This document shows, one piece after another, positions 29,008-39,536 of a stretch of DNA of 64,000 nucleotides. This DNA comes from Porphyridium purpureum. Lineage: Eukaryota > Rhodophyta > Bangiophyceae > Porphyridiales > Porphyridiaceae. The notes beneath the pieces were generated by a model. The model did no database searches. It was not told the DNA's origin and worked only from the letters and a program-made list of their open reading frames with translations. Positions within the stretch are counted from its first letter, which is position 1, and each line of letters begins with the position of its first letter. The position numbers and the translations under genes were made by a program. Where the stretch lies: NCBI GenBank assembly GCA_008690995.1, contig VRMN01000008.1:248001-312000 (forward strand), in the 5' to 3' direction.

Positions 29008-30000
29008 ATGGCGCGGAACCGTGCCGGTGCTGGGCTGGGATTTGTGGGCGGATGGTCGCGGCACGTATCGCACGGTGAACGGATGCCGCGGATGCCGCGG
29101 ATGCAGCCGCTCGCGCGCACTCGGCGGGTCTTGTGGGCGCGCAATGGACATGCGTGCAGGATGATTGTATCTTTGGCGTCTGGAGAGGAGGCGCGCCAGG
29201 CGGCGGCAGAGCGCGCGGCGATTCGAAATGGAGACTCGGATTCGGTGGTGGTGGTGACAGGTGCGAGTAGGGGGCTCGGGCTTGCGTTTGTGCAGCAGCT
29301 GGCCTCGCGATTTAAGGGCAAGATCGTGGCCGGATGCCGCTCACCAGTAGACGCGCCGGCGCTGAACGCACTGTGGCAGTTCAACCCGCTTCGACTGACC
29401 ATTGAAGCACTGGACGTGACTGAAGAAGCGTCCGTGCAGCGTTTTGCTGAGCGCGTGCGAGAGTTTGGCAATGGGCGCGTGGACGTCCTTATCAATTGCG
29501 CCGGATTGCTGCACGATCAGCAAAATGGTGTGATGCCAGAGCGCTCGCTGAGCGCTTTGGATCCGCAAATTATGGAGCTCAACTTTCGCGTCAACGCTGT
29601 GGGCCCGGCGCTGATGAGCAAGCACATCTCGCCGATGATGGTGACGACGCGCAAACAAGGCCGCGTGTTCTCGGTGATCGCCAACCTTAGTGCACGCGTA
29701 GGAAGCATCGGTGACAATGGCTTGGGCGGGTGGCATTCGTATCGCATGAGCAAGGCCGCGCAGAATCAACTCACCCGAACGGCGAGCCACGAGCTAGGCA
29801 AGCGCGGCATTGTTGTGATTGCGATGCACCCAGGCACGTGCGACACCGACCTATCGATGCCGTTTCAGCGGAACGTCAAACCAGAAAAGCTGTTCGCACC
29901 CGATTTCGCGGTGACGCAGCTGTTGGACCTGATTGACGCGCTAGAGGCGAGCGACAATGGCCATTTCTTCGCATACGACAGAACACCCATCGTGTGGTGA
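29008..30000 (+). CDS. Short-chain dehydrogenase/reductase (C-factor-like)
   Basis: A 330-residue NAD(P)-dependent oxidoreductase. The Rossmann cofactor motif is VVVVTGASRGLGLAF (TGxxxGxG). The structural NAG motif appears as INCAGLLH, a catalytic serine is in the VIANLSARVGSIGDN region and the YxxxK motif is YRMSK. The segment between NLSARVGSIGDN and YRMSK and the C-terminal HPGTCDTDLSMPFQRNV resemble the CsgA/C-factor and carbonyl-reductase-like SDRs, whose physiological substrates are mostly unknown. An N-terminal extension of about 75 residues is Arg-rich with repeated MPRMPRM and may target an organelle. The open frame begins earlier at a TTG; the ATG at 29008 is the first, while 29161 (MIVSLASGEE) would give a protein without the extension. 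Confidence 0.88.
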   Translation: MARNRAGAGLGFVGGWSRHVSHGERMPRMPRMQPLARTRRVLWARNGHACRMIVSLASGEEARQAAAERAAIRNGDSDSVVVVTGASRGLGLAFVQQLASRFKGKIVAGCRSPVDAPALNALWQFNPLRLTIEALDVTEEASVQRFAERVREFGNGRVDVLINCAGLLHDQQNGVMPERSLSALDPQIMELNFRVNAVGPALMSKHISPMMVTTRKQGRVFSVIANLSARVGSIGDNGLGGWHSYRMSKAAQNQLTRTASHELGKRGIVVIAMHPGTCDTDLSMPFQRNVKPEKLFAPDFAVTQLLDLIDALEASDNGHFFAYDRTPIVW

Positions 30001-30707
30001 CACCCTAGATACATAGCGTACATACAAGCGAAGCAGCGCTGCAGCACGTCCCGCCACACGACGAACATCTCAGCAACCACGACTCCTTCCAACCAGACAA
30101 GTGACGACCACGATGCCCCTCGTCTAACCGTGGACATGACATACTACGCAAGAACCTGTGACGTTGAACACAGCACTGGAGGAATTATCCACATACAGCC
30201 GTCCTTATCGTCCTCCACCTCCATTTGAGTGCTCCACATCGTCGCGACTTGCACGTGGCGAGAACCACACACACTGCCCAGAGTTTCTCCAAGGCGAGGA
30301 TGCGAAGACGCGAGCGGAGGCGGTTCAGAAGCCATGCGCGGGTGACTTCGGCTCACGCTGCTCCTGATCAGCACAGACGCACGTGCGACATTGCGCGCAC
30401 ACCCGCATGCGCGCGGGCTCTGTGCGTGCACCGAAACCGCACCGTCCGCGTCACGCCCGAACGGAATTTCCACTCACCGCGAAAACCCAAGCAGCGTCTC
30501 CTGCTCTCCATCAGGTCTGAAATATACATAGAGAACTAGAGATCTTACTGATACGAAGAAATAGAAGGGGGTTGAAAGGAGGGAAGTCGGTAATGAGAGC
30601 TTCATGTGCGGGATGTGTGGAGGTGGCGACGTGAGTGGGAGAAGAGAGAAGTAGGACATAGAGTGGTGGAGCGAGAGAAAGAGATACGTTGTGTGCGTGG
30701 TGTTTCG
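30001..30707. other. Intergenic region, upstream of the C2H2 gene
   Basis: About 707 bp between two plus-strand genes. Its last 130 bp (about 30561-30690) are strongly purine-rich on the plus strand, matching the leaders of several other genes here. I see no gene, tRNA or repeat of note in the rest. Confidence 0.45.
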
Positions 30708-32093
30708 ATGAAAGCGGCGCTGCAGCGGCTGCTGGAAGGGCCGGCGGCGCGGGAGTGGTTGCTGGATCGCGAGGTCACGCCGGAGATTCGTGACGACCCG
30801 GAGACGTTCCGGTTTTGTTTCAAGAACGTGACGGCGTCGCCCGAGACACATGAGGCGCTGGGTCCCTCGTTTCTGAGCAATTATGAAACCACGCTGACGC
30901 TGAAAGGCTACGAGGACGGGATGTCGTTCTTGTGGTCCTCGCCAGAGACATGCCCAGTCGGGAGGATTGCACACGTACATACAAGATACATGCCCGACGT
31001 CAGCATAAAGTCGTCTCGCTCCGTCGGACTGTTCGGAAACCCGCAGCACGCGCTCGTCGTCATTTTCTCGTGGCTCTCGAACGACTGGCTTATTGTCACG
31101 TTCACAAAGAACGAATTCATGACCCGGCAGTCGCACAGCTACTGCTACTCCTGGCAACCCGGCGACACATTGCGGCCATCCAAGTTCGAGAGCTTCGTAG
31201 AGGTGAAGTGTGCGCGAATTCTGTCTGACGCCGAGAAGCGCATGCTGCAGGCCATGGCGGCAGGCCAGGCGCAGCCGCTCGCAATAGAGGAAAATGCACG
31301 CACTGCGTTTTGGAAGCGATGGGTGGCACGCGTTCGCATGGGATGGGAGGGACGGTGGCAAAATACCTATTTTGTACGCTCGCCGCGTGCGCCGCAGGGT
31401 TTGGAACTGCACTTCGAAGACGAGGTATCGCTGCAGTACGACGCGTTCGGGCTCGTGGAAATGCTGGACGAGCTTGCGGGAAGCCTATTTGATGACTTTG
31501 TTTCCGACACGCAGCACCAAATGCCATTTAATGATAGCTTTTTCGATCGAACGCCTGACCAGAGCACAGATAGCGGAGGCAATCGCATATACCGGCGGGA
31601 CTCGGGGAGCCAGCAATCAGCAGACGGCCACTTGCATGATCGGTTACGCACTGAAACCAGCGCAGTACCTGGAAAGAATGTAAGCCCAGATTCTTCAGGC
31701 ACCACGAGCGAAGTCTTATGGCGCGCGCAAAAGAATGGCATGATGTCGGCGCAAAACACCTCCTCACCCACCGGCTCAGAGGAAGGCCCCTTTGTCTGTA
31801 TTCACTGCGACAAGGCCTACACGCAGCGCTCAAGTATGGAAAGACACGTCAAGCTTGTGCACGAGAAGCAAGCGCCACATGAGTGCAAGTTGTGCGGCGT
31901 CAGGTTCAGCGTCAAGTGTAATTTGACGCGCCACATTCAGAATATTCACCATCAGAATCGACCATTCCGCTGCCTCGTGCCGAATTGCCAATGGTCCTTC
32001 TCACAAAAGTTTGACTTGAGGCGGCATCTGAAGCGGAAACATAATTTGGAGGGCGACCAGGCAGAAGCAGCCATCGAAGCGCTGAAGCGTTGA
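30708..32093 (+). CDS. C2H2 zinc-finger protein
   Basis: A 461-residue protein with three consecutive C2H2 fingers near the C terminus (about residues 360-445): FVCIHCDKAYTQRSSMERHVKLVH, HECKLCGVRFSVKCNLTRHIQNIH and FRCLVPNCQWSFSQKFDLRRHLKRKH, each given here in part of a continuous tract. The third has C-x4-C spacing as in TFIIIA-like fingers. The N-terminal 250 residues form a globular region (phrases such as FLWSSPETCPVG, ALVVIFSWLSNDWLIVTFTKNEF and FVEVKCARILSDAE) that I do not recognise. A Ser/Thr-rich linker joins the two. It is likely a DNA- or RNA-binding regulator in the nucleus. The frame opens at GTG; the first ATG is MKAALQRLL. Confidence 0.88.
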   Translation: MKAALQRLLEGPAAREWLLDREVTPEIRDDPETFRFCFKNVTASPETHEALGPSFLSNYETTLTLKGYEDGMSFLWSSPETCPVGRIAHVHTRYMPDVSIKSSRSVGLFGNPQHALVVIFSWLSNDWLIVTFTKNEFMTRQSHSYCYSWQPGDTLRPSKFESFVEVKCARILSDAEKRMLQAMAAGQAQPLAIEENARTAFWKRWVARVRMGWEGRWQNTYFVRSPRAPQGLELHFEDEVSLQYDAFGLVEMLDELAGSLFDDFVSDTQHQMPFNDSFFDRTPDQSTDSGGNRIYRRDSGSQQSADGHLHDRLRTETSAVPGKNVSPDSSGTTSEVLWRAQKNGMMSAQNTSSPTGSEEGPFVCIHCDKAYTQRSSMERHVKLVHEKQAPHECKLCGVRFSVKCNLTRHIQNIHHQNRPFRCLVPNCQWSFSQKFDLRRHLKRKHNLEGDQAEAAIEALKR

Positions 32094-32293
32094 CGGGTCG
32101 TCGCATTCCCATTCCGCATGTGAAACCCAACTACTTTGGCCCCGGTGGACAGAGAAGGCAAAGTCTCAATTTAGGACTGTCTGACTCTACAGCTGTGAGT
32201 TCTACTTCACAAGACCTTTGAGTACAGGCGTGTAGCTCGGTCAAAGGGACTCAAGCTACTTGCCGGTTCGCTTGCTTGTTTACTCTCACAAAG

Positions 32294-32698
32294 CTACACG
32301 GCAGACTCTCTCAGAATCGCAACGGGGTTGGGCCTCACTGGCGGTCGGTTCGCGTGCTTAAGCGGAAGCACGTTCATTTCTGCTGCTATGAAATGGCCTT
32401 GGTGCAGGTAGTGCTCAAAGCCTTGTCGCTGTGCGAGCTCCGGAATAAGGGTTGCACTCTGCAATTTCTGGTGCTCCGCCGCGAAGAAACGCGCCAGCTC
32501 GTCAAACACCTCGTGCTCCAGGACACGCATCTCGGCAAAGTGCGACGACACAGCGGCCACGAGCTCCGCCTTACTCGGATTTGAGACGCTCATGCTGATT
32601 TTGAAGTGCCGCTTGTAGCGCTTGAGACTGGACTTGCGGAGCCTACTGAGATCTATGCACGTTGGCGCGACGCCGCGCGCAGCGTCAGGCACCGCCAT
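32294..32698 (-). CDS. SAP30: SAP30-like Sin3-binding protein
   Basis: A 134-residue protein dominated by a SAP30 Sin3-binding domain: IDLSRLRKSSLKRYKRHFKI, then SNPSKAELVAAVSSHFAEMRV, then EHEVFDELARFFAA. In animals and yeast this domain binds PAH3 of Sin3 and stabilises the Sin3/HDAC co-repressor. The N-terminal zinc finger of animal SAP30 is missing, as in many microbial members. The frame runs upstream from a GTG through a hydrophobic stretch, but the first ATG (MAVPDAARGV) starts just before the conserved domain. Its neighbours TAF10, ELOF1 and the MYBs make this a window rich in transcription functions, though they are not co-transcribed. Confidence 0.85.
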   Translation of the reverse strand: MAVPDAARGVAPTCIDLSRLRKSSLKRYKRHFKISMSVSNPSKAELVAAVSSHFAEMRVLEHEVFDELARFFAAEHQKLQSATLIPELAQRQGFEHYLHQGHFIAAEMNVLPLKHANRPPVRPNPVAILRESAV

Positions 32699-34450
32699 TG
32701 CTCTATCGCTGGGTTTGATTATGTACAGAAAACGGCCAAACGAAGGCGTCACTATTTTGACTCGGCAAAGCAACAACACGAACAACTGCAGCACCCAGGA
32801 TGTGAACAACACTCCCAGCCTTTGCTGTCCGCACGCAATCCAAACCGTGCCGCACCCACGAGCGCGTCCACGTGGCACTCCTGCGCAGGACCAACACCGC
32901 GCCACAACCCCCGAACAACCGACTCACCAACTTACGGACGAGCCCACCCAGCACCCCAACCCAGACTCAGCGCAGTGCTCCTCCACGCGCACCACGTACG
33001 CTACTCCACGATGCCGTCCTCCCTCCCCACCCGCTCAACGCTGTGCCTCCTTTCTCACCAGCACCACGCACTCCTTCTCTCGCTGTCCACGTACCCATCC
33101 ACCCACCCACTCACAACCGCGTCGTGCCGCGCCGCTCGCACTTTTCTCTTTCTCCCCTTTTCATCTCCATTTGCGGCCGTTTCCATCACTCCCACTCCCT
33201 TCCCTTCCGCGACACCGATTCACCACAATCGCCGCGTGCTCGTGCGTTGTTCCAAGGGGAACGCCGCAGCTTCATTTTCGTCCATGCGTGCAAGCCGAAC
33301 AACAACCCAACAAGCCGCGCAAGCCGGCGGGAACCGGCAACCAACACAATTAAATCCAGGCGACCCCACCCACACACGCGGTGCAAGCCGCCTTTCTACT
33401 AGCCCGGCGAGAAATCCAGCCGCGCGTGCGGGGGGAGGGTGTTTCCACACACGCGCGTGCGAATCCGACCGACCAGTCGGTCTGTCCTTTCTGTCTGTCG
33501 GCCGTTGCTGGGGTGGTGGTGGGTGGTTGCACCGCACGCTTCGAGAGGTGCGAGACCACCGCGCGGCGTTGACGAGAGAAAACGTCCGTCATGCGAGCGT
33601 GCGAGCGTGCGTGTGGGAGTCGAGCGAGACAGCGAGAGAGAGCGAGCGGGAATGAAACCCTTCGTGCGTGTGATGGATGGAAGGGCGGAAGGGTTGAAAG
33701 GAATGGCGGACGACGGACTGAGTGACTGAAGCGACGAGCGTCATAGAAACACACTTGGATCCGCGCGCATGAGCAGTTCATTGGTTGGGTGTTCGGCGGG
33801 TGGGCGAAGATGGCAATCCGCTTCCGGCATTGCACGTGTCCTGAAATGGTGTTGCGGAAACACAAACGTGCGGAGTGCAAAGGAATGTGACATCCACGCG
33901 CCCGCACGCGGGTGGTGCCGCTCGGAATCATGGATTCGGGTGGATTTAGGTAGAGCGTTTGTGCGCGGAAGTACAGTGCGCGTGTCGTGCTTGCGCGCCG
34001 CGTCGCCGGATCGCAGCAGCTCCGTTTTGGGCGAAACGCGCTTTCAGCAGCGCCGAGATGTTCGCCAAACCGGTAACCGATAAGCTGGTTTGTGCGCTCG
34101 TGGTGCAGTTGCGCGATGCATGCGTGGGTGTCAGGGGTGGTGACCGCTTGGGGTTTGTTGAGACGCGGAAACAATCGAGTCTTCTCTCGTGGTCGATCGA
34201 GCGAGCTACGAGAACATGGCGGCGGCCATCTTCCCGTTGTCCGAGTTTAAACGAAGAATAGGGTCCCACCCAGACGTGTCGACGGATGCCATTCCAGTCA
34301 GAACAAACTCTGAGTCTCATAAAATATGCGTGCCTTTTTATCGCGGAAAGCGCGTCTCGGTGCGAACCGAGTAACAGGCTTCCGAACTTTACGCGGCGGT
34401 CAGTCATCCAGTCAGATGCGTGGTCTTTTGTCGCCTGGCGATGCCGGGGA
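32699..34450. other. Long low-complexity intergenic region
   Basis: About 1.75 kb between two minus-strand genes. From about 32780 to 33560 the plus strand is C/A-rich with many CCCA and CACC runs and almost no G tracts, then the composition flips to G-rich from about 33570 to 33950. A GTACAGT motif occurs at 33971-33977. Open frames on both strands (up to 274 codons) reflect the skew rather than coding. No family resemblance is visible in any of them. An unannotated non-coding transcript is possible. Confidence 0.5.
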
Positions 34451-35887
34451 TCACGCCATCAACGAGAGCGTCAGGATGCCTGATTCGGAGGCGCACGCGA
34501 GCACATTGCTGTTTGGGGCGACGTCCAGAGAGTTGCAAGAGGAATACTGGTCCTTGTGAAGTATGTGCACGTCGCTCGACGAAATGGAGCCGCTCCACAG
34601 ATCCGTGGGCCCCAGACTTCCGCCGCTCCCTCGTCTAGCTGCGGCGGTTTGATAATTCCATAAAAGGGCGTGCCCATCCTCGCCTGCGCTGAGAAGCGTG
34701 CCCGGTCGATTCCCAACCACACGCACGTCCCAGATTGAGCCTGTGTGTGCGATGGCTTGCGCGACCGGTAGGCACCGCGCATCGCGAAGGCCTGTACTTG
34801 ACGCGCCGCCGCCGACCACAGGCTCAGATCCTTTGCGGCGATCCCACGTCACCAGTTCGCCGCGAAACGTTCCCGCCATGACAAACGTGAACGATGCAGG
34901 GTCGGCAGTCATGCATCGTATTCTGGTATCTCCGTGTGGATGCACCAGATTGAATGCTAGCTTTGTTGCAGGCGCACATTCCATCGCATTCATTCTCAGA
35001 TCCCATAAACAAATGCGCCCACATGCGGTGCCGGTGGCAACCATGCTTTTTTCGAGTGATGTGGCACAAAGAAACCCCATTCTCGAGCTGTCATTCGCGC
35101 TTGAAAGAAGCGCGCCAGTTTCCAGATCAAAAACTCCCATGCTTCCCGCACTGCCTAGTGCCACGAGCCGACCCGCCGTGTCTTCCGTCAGAGTTACGCT
35201 GACGACGCTCTCCCCCTGCTTCATCACCCCGCCTTGACAAAGCACCATCACCGCTTCTTTCCGACGCTCGCTGTTCATGCTGAATATTTCCACTATACCT
35301 TTGGATGATGCGGCGGCAACAAGGCACGATTCTGCTGTCCTCACTTCGGCAAGGTCGGTCACCTTTCCGCGCGTCGGGAAGTGGCGATACGATCTGAGCT
35401 GCAGGTCCAACGGCGCGCACGCGGCTTCATCCGGAGAGGGAACGCTCCTTCTGGCTCGCATCTCCAAAATATAAACCGCATCACGACCCAAACCACCGGA
35501 CGCGGTCGCAACTGCCAGGTGAGCGGCAGGAAGCTCCTCAGCTTGCGCATCCAGTCCACCGTGTTCCACCAAAGACGAGCGTATCCACCTCGCCTTGGAA
35601 ATCGGCGCACCGCACCGCCACTGCCCGTGTCCATTTCCGCCGCTTGCCAAGTCTACCGGTGACGCCAGGTCTGCAGCGTCTACCCTTATTGTCAATCCCT
35701 CATCGCTCACGTGCTCGCCACGCACATTCCCTATGCTCGGCCTTGCGTGCCACGGCTCGTAAACACGACCACCCACCCAACCCGACGTTGTTCTCACAGA
35801 TCTTCCTTCAAACGGCTCAATCACGCCATCGGGCACCGTCTGCTTGGGTCGCGGCACCGGGCGCCGCCTACCATACCCTCCAATCAT
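34451..35887 (-). CDS. NUP43: NUP43-like WD40 nucleoporin
   Basis: A 478-residue WD-repeat protein. WD-type endings are visible as GRICLWDLRM, GELVTWDRRKG and GHALLWNYQ. The arrangement fits NUP43, a peripheral member of the NUP107-160 scaffold. The last repeats read HTGSIWDVRV...LLSAGEDGHALLWNY, and the C terminus reads CNSLDVAPNSNVLACASESGILTLSL, matching the NUP43 ending in which a short strand 'SINSFDV...LVCGTDAEAIY' closes the propeller. The first 90 residues are unique. The ATG is at the start of the frame. It is head-to-head with the UTP5-like gene, with 130 bp between start codons. Family assignment beyond 'WD40' rests mainly on the C-terminal segment. Confidence 0.68.
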   Translation of the reverse strand: MIGGYGRRRPVPRPKQTVPDGVIEPFEGRSVRTTSGWVGGRVYEPWHARPSIGNVRGEHVSDEGLTIRVDAADLASPVDLASGGNGHGQWRCGAPISKARWIRSSLVEHGGLDAQAEELPAAHLAVATASGGLGRDAVYILEMRARRSVPSPDEAACAPLDLQLRSYRHFPTRGKVTDLAEVRTAESCLVAAASSKGIVEIFSMNSERRKEAVMVLCQGGVMKQGESVVSVTLTEDTAGRLVALGSAGSMGVFDLETGALLSSANDSSRMGFLCATSLEKSMVATGTACGRICLWDLRMNAMECAPATKLAFNLVHPHGDTRIRCMTADPASFTFVMAGTFRGELVTWDRRKGSEPVVGGGASSTGLRDARCLPVAQAIAHTGSIWDVRVVGNRPGTLLSAGEDGHALLWNYQTAAARRGSGGSLGPTDLWSGSISSSDVHILHKDQYSSCNSLDVAPNSNVLACASESGILTLSLMA

Positions 35888-36017
35888 TGTGCGTCCCTTC
35901 TTCTCTGCATTGGTTGCTTCTTCTTCTTCTTCTTCTCCGCCTCTTCCTCCGCCGGCGCGAAGGAGTGCATTCTTGTGCGTGAGCGAAGGACGAGCGGATG
36001 GACAAGGGCGTATCGTT
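35888..36017. promoter_or_regulatory. Compact bidirectional promoter, NUP43 / UTP5
   Basis: Only 130 bp separate two divergent ATG codons. The side next to NUP43 contains a (TTC)n run at about 35916-35937, i.e. GAA repeats on the NUP43 coding strand. There is no TATA box and no GTACAGT motif. Confidence 0.5.
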
Positions 36018-38240
36018 ATGGACGTGACCGGGAGTATATGGAGCAGCGAGTACGTGGGAGCCCGTTTAAGCGTCGCGGTTCCGGACGGCCGTGTGGCGGT
36101 TTATGAGACGCACGTGTCAGAACCTACGTCCCTTCGGGAGGATCCAGTCTGCGACTTGCGTCTGGACCAGCGCCTCGGCGTCGTCCACACGGAGCACGCA
36201 GATCGTGTCACGGCCACAGCGATAATTCCTTCTGATCGTGGGCTCTTGCTTGGTTTTGCGAGCGGGAAAATTGCGCTGGTGGCAAGGTCTGCTGAGAAAG
36301 ACGGAAGTGTCGATCATGGCGGGACCACGGCCGCCGGCAGTGCATCCGCGTATGAATGGATAGTTGCCACGTGCCACGCGCCCCCGACGGGCGTCACGGC
36401 ACTTGCAACCGACGCTGGTGGACTCACTTTGTATTCGACGGGTAATGATTTGCAGATTGTCAAGACCACAAGAACGTCGGGTTCAAATTTATCAGTACAA
36501 CGTCGCGGCTCGCTGCAAACGAGTCAGAGCTCGGTGCTTGCAACGCTGCCCTCCAGAAACCCGCCGACTGCTGTGGCCTTGTCGCCTTGCGAAAGCATGT
36601 TGGCGGTAGCATCGTGCTCCGTGCACATCTTCAGCACAAAAGACGGCACGCACCTGAAGCACTTCATCGGGCACGAGAACGCCGTTCATAGCTTGTTTTT
36701 CATGAGCAGCAACTCGCAGTGGCTTGTTTCCGCCGCGCAGAATGACCGATATGTGTCCATGTGGCATTGCGCAAACGAAAAACACGAGCTGAGAGAAAAT
36801 ATGCACAACAGCTCGAAACGATCAAAGCATGCGTCATCAATGCCCGTGTCCTTGTCATCGCAAGCGACGACGACGGCACTCGCACCGAAACGGACATACT
36901 TGGCAAGAGAACCAGTGCAGAGCTTGCTGATGAATCCTTTTTGTGGCTCTGACGAAGGTTCGTTTGCAGCTGTCGACGTACGCGGCGGGGTTTCGGTCTG
37001 GCGTGTGCATCCCTTGCCGTCGTTAGCTGGCGCAGAAAAGCAGAGCGAGGGCCCCCATGTTAACCACGCTCCGCATGCACCATCGTCGCTTATTTTGGCT
37101 GGACCAGACGGCGTCATTCTGTACGGACTTTTTGCTTCTGTCTCGCATCTTGTCCTCATTTCTGGTTCCGCGTTTGTCCCAATCAGTGAGGTTGTAAATG
37201 TGAACACGGCAGGTCCTCTCGTGTCGCTCAATGACTCCAAGGCAAAAGATGGTAGCAGTCAGACTTTGAAGGGGGCCGAAAATGGTAGCACAGCAGAAGG
37301 ACGGGACGAGCGGCGGAGGCACGCCGAATCTCGGGTGCCATTAGTAGATCATGCCACGATACCACTTCCTGCGTCGCGATCTGCTGGGCGCGGCGTTATT
37401 GAGGCGGACGCGCATGCAAGGGAACAGAGAAGAAGTGCAAAGGCAGATCATCTCGAAATGGACGAGGAGGACCGATTGGACAACGAGCCGACGCTGCAGG
37501 AGCGTCTGACTAAGATGGGCGTGCGAGGGCCGACCCCTGCCCTGACTTCAGACTTAGAAAACAGCGGTGAAGCCGCCTTGGGTCCTGATGCGCGTGAGAG
37601 TGGAATCCACGACTCCGTGGACTCAGTGGCATCTTTACTGCAGCAGGCACTGGATATCAAAGACGCCAAGCTGTTAGAGAAAGCATTGCAAGCGTCGACT
37701 TCGTCGCGAGTCGTTGCGCGAACGGTGGCGAATTTGGAGATGGCGTATGTGGTCCCTTTGCTTGAAGCCATTGTAGACCGTTTACGGTCTCGGTACAGGA
37801 GAACTGATCTGTTGGCTTGGTTGTCGGCGCTAGTCACCGAACGTGCCGGTGTCTTAGCCTCGTCTGTTGAGGCGGCACATGCCCTGGCCGCGTTCAGTCA
37901 AGTGTCAGACGAGCGCGCACAAAGATACACTGAGTTTGAAGATTTGGAAGGACGTTTGGATTTCACGCTGCGTGCTTCAGAACACCGCATCCAGGAACCA
38001 TTTCATCTACGGGAGCCCATTGTCTTGTACGATGAAACCGTTATGCACGTCGCGAGCGACGGCGAAGCAGAACCAGAATCAGAGTCAGAACCTGACACCC
38101 ATTTATATGAAAGGAGCGGCGATGGCATCAACAAAGTAGCCGACCAAAAGTCTCGTAAGGATATAGTTGATCGCATGCGTGCTAGTGCATTGAAGCTTGT
38201 CGCAGATGAGAATGACTCTTCCGATGACGACTTTGATTAG
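36018..38240 (+). CDS. UTP5: WDR43/UTP5-like SSU-processome protein
   Basis: A 740-residue nucleolar protein. The first half contains degenerate WD repeats (for example VHIFSTKDGTHLKHFIGHENAVHSLFF, then RYVSMWHC and GGVSVWRV). The C-terminal part is a UTP12-type helical domain: VASLLQQALDIKDAKLLEKAL, then RTVANLEMAYVVPLLEAIVDRL, then DLLAWLSALVTERAGVL. WD repeats plus a UTP12 domain of this type identify the t-UTP group, and the SLL-Q-AL-x-KDAKLLE wording fits WDR43/UTP5, which supports Pol I transcription and early 18S rRNA processing. The tail is acidic (DENDSSDDDFD), as in many nucleolar factors. The frame extends upstream but the first ATG in a sensible position is 36018 (MDVTGSIWSS). Confidence 0.78.
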   Translation: MDVTGSIWSSEYVGARLSVAVPDGRVAVYETHVSEPTSLREDPVCDLRLDQRLGVVHTEHADRVTATAIIPSDRGLLLGFASGKIALVARSAEKDGSVDHGGTTAAGSASAYEWIVATCHAPPTGVTALATDAGGLTLYSTGNDLQIVKTTRTSGSNLSVQRRGSLQTSQSSVLATLPSRNPPTAVALSPCESMLAVASCSVHIFSTKDGTHLKHFIGHENAVHSLFFMSSNSQWLVSAAQNDRYVSMWHCANEKHELRENMHNSSKRSKHASSMPVSLSSQATTTALAPKRTYLAREPVQSLLMNPFCGSDEGSFAAVDVRGGVSVWRVHPLPSLAGAEKQSEGPHVNHAPHAPSSLILAGPDGVILYGLFASVSHLVLISGSAFVPISEVVNVNTAGPLVSLNDSKAKDGSSQTLKGAENGSTAEGRDERRRHAESRVPLVDHATIPLPASRSAGRGVIEADAHAREQRRSAKADHLEMDEEDRLDNEPTLQERLTKMGVRGPTPALTSDLENSGEAALGPDARESGIHDSVDSVASLLQQALDIKDAKLLEKALQASTSSRVVARTVANLEMAYVVPLLEAIVDRLRSRYRRTDLLAWLSALVTERAGVLASSVEAAHALAAFSQVSDERAQRYTEFEDLEGRLDFTLRASEHRIQEPFHLREPIVLYDETVMHVASDGEAEPESESEPDTHLYERSGDGINKVADQKSRKDIVDRMRASALKLVADENDSSDDDFD

Positions 38241-38448
38241 TGTCGCGCACGTGTTCAGAACGCTGGGCGCGACACGAGCGTTGCCGTGTTTGCACCCTAT
38301 AGGGCCTCCATATATTAAAACAATTCGAGTAAGCGCTCATCGGGCAGTCATCGCTTGATTGAAGTCCACGTTGCACTGTTTATTTCCAAACGTAGAGTGA
38401 GGCCCTCGGAGCGGGACACGAACGTTCCTGCCGGTTGATCACGTTGCG

Positions 38449-39525
38449 ATGGTTGCCATCCCAGTAACCCTGCTCACAGGATTTCTGGGCTCGGGCAAGA
38501 CAACTCTCTTGAATGCGCTACTGCGGCAGAGTCACCACGGGCTCCGCATTGCGGTGGTCGTGAACGAATTTGGCGCGGTGGACATTGACTCGCAGTTGAT
38601 TGCGAACGAGAGCGGGTCTGGTGCGAATCCAGAAGTTGTGTCGCTGAAGAACGGGTGCATGTGTTGTACCGTATCAAACTCGGTGGCCGAGACGCTCCTG
38701 TCCTTGCTCAATGTCAATGATGGGCTGACAGAGCGGCTGGATCATGTCGTGATTGAAACTTCGGGCATATCGGATCCGGCAGGAATGGTGCATATGCTAG
38801 ACGTAGAAGAGCTCAGAAGATATGTGTTTTTGGATCAGATTCTGACTGTTGTCGATGCTGCGAATGTGATGAGCGCTGAAGAGTACAAAAGCGAAACGGC
38901 TAGCTCTCAAATCAAGCTTGCAGACACGATATACCTGAGCAAGTCGGACCTCCTCTTCGAGGATCAATTCGAAAAGATTCGAAAGTTTGTGCAAGGCCTG
39001 ACAAGTGCCGAGATTTTGTACACGAAACCTGGTCATGAACTTCCGGTGCTGGCGCTCTTCGGTTGTTCGTTTTCCGCGCTCCCGGATGTGTCGAGTCCGC
39101 GCACTTCTTCTCGCCGCCAGGGACAAGCACGCACGGACGGCGAGAAGCACGTGTCTAGTCAGCATCTCGAGGCAGATGGATTTGAAACCTTGAGTCTGAT
39201 CTCAGACCGTGAACTGGACATGGCGCGCTTTCGAAACGCGTTTGTACAGGCAAGGTTGCCTGGAGTCTACCGTGCGAAGGGCATCTTGTTTTTCTCTGGG
39301 TATCCGCTCTTCCGCTTCGTGTTCCAGCTCTCCGAGAGACGTCATACTGTCGAACACAGCACGCAGCAAGTTGCAAATAGGACAAGTCAGCTCGTACTCA
39401 TCGGAAGGGGTATAGCAAAGGATGAGGACATGTATCGGGCGATGTTTGACTCTTGCGTTGTAGACTCGGGGGACTCGACCAAGCAATCTGCGAGTGCAAC
39501 AGTTGTAGAATGGGACGGCTTGTGA
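38449..39525 (+). CDS. CobW/ZNG1-type GTP-dependent metal chaperone
   Basis: A 358-residue G3E-family P-loop GTPase. Visible motifs are the Walker [31 protein letters not shown], the metal-binding GCMCC, the Walker B-like [12 protein letters not shown] and a base-recognition motif SKSD in place of the usual [NT]KxD. The C-terminal CobW domain begins near [27 protein letters not shown] Ser/Arg-rich insertion (about residues 205-240) separates the two halves. Eukaryotic members (ZNG1/CBWD) deliver zinc to client metalloproteins such as methionine aminopeptidase; plastid-type and nitrile-hydratase-activator-like relatives also exist, so the client is uncertain. The stop lies 11 bp from the stop of the convergent decarboxylase gene. 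Confidence 0.88.
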   Translation: MVAIPVTLLTGFLGSGKTTLLNALLRQSHHGLRIAVVVNEFGAVDIDSQLIANESGSGANPEVVSLKNGCMCCTVSNSVAETLLSLLNVNDGLTERLDHVVIETSGISDPAGMVHMLDVEELRRYVFLDQILTVVDAANVMSAEEYKSETASSQIKLADTIYLSKSDLLFEDQFEKIRKFVQGLTSAEILYTKPGHELPVLALFGCSFSALPDVSSPRTSSRRQGQARTDGEKHVSSQHLEADGFETLSLISDRELDMARFRNAFVQARLPGVYRAKGILFFSGYPLFRFVFQLSERRHTVEHSTQQVANRTSQLVLIGRGIAKDEDMYRAMFDSCVVDSGDSTKQSASATVVEWDGL

Positions 39526-39536
39526 TTCTGCTCACT

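Noticed and set aside
32225-32290. Possible tRNA near GTGTAGCTCGG...GGTTCGC
   Set aside because: A and B box-like strings are present but I cannot fold an acceptor stem or anticodon arm around them.
33350-34174. 274-codon minus-strand frame in the long gap
   Set aside because: Composition follows the local base skew, no domain or conserved pattern, and starts near nothing promoter-like.
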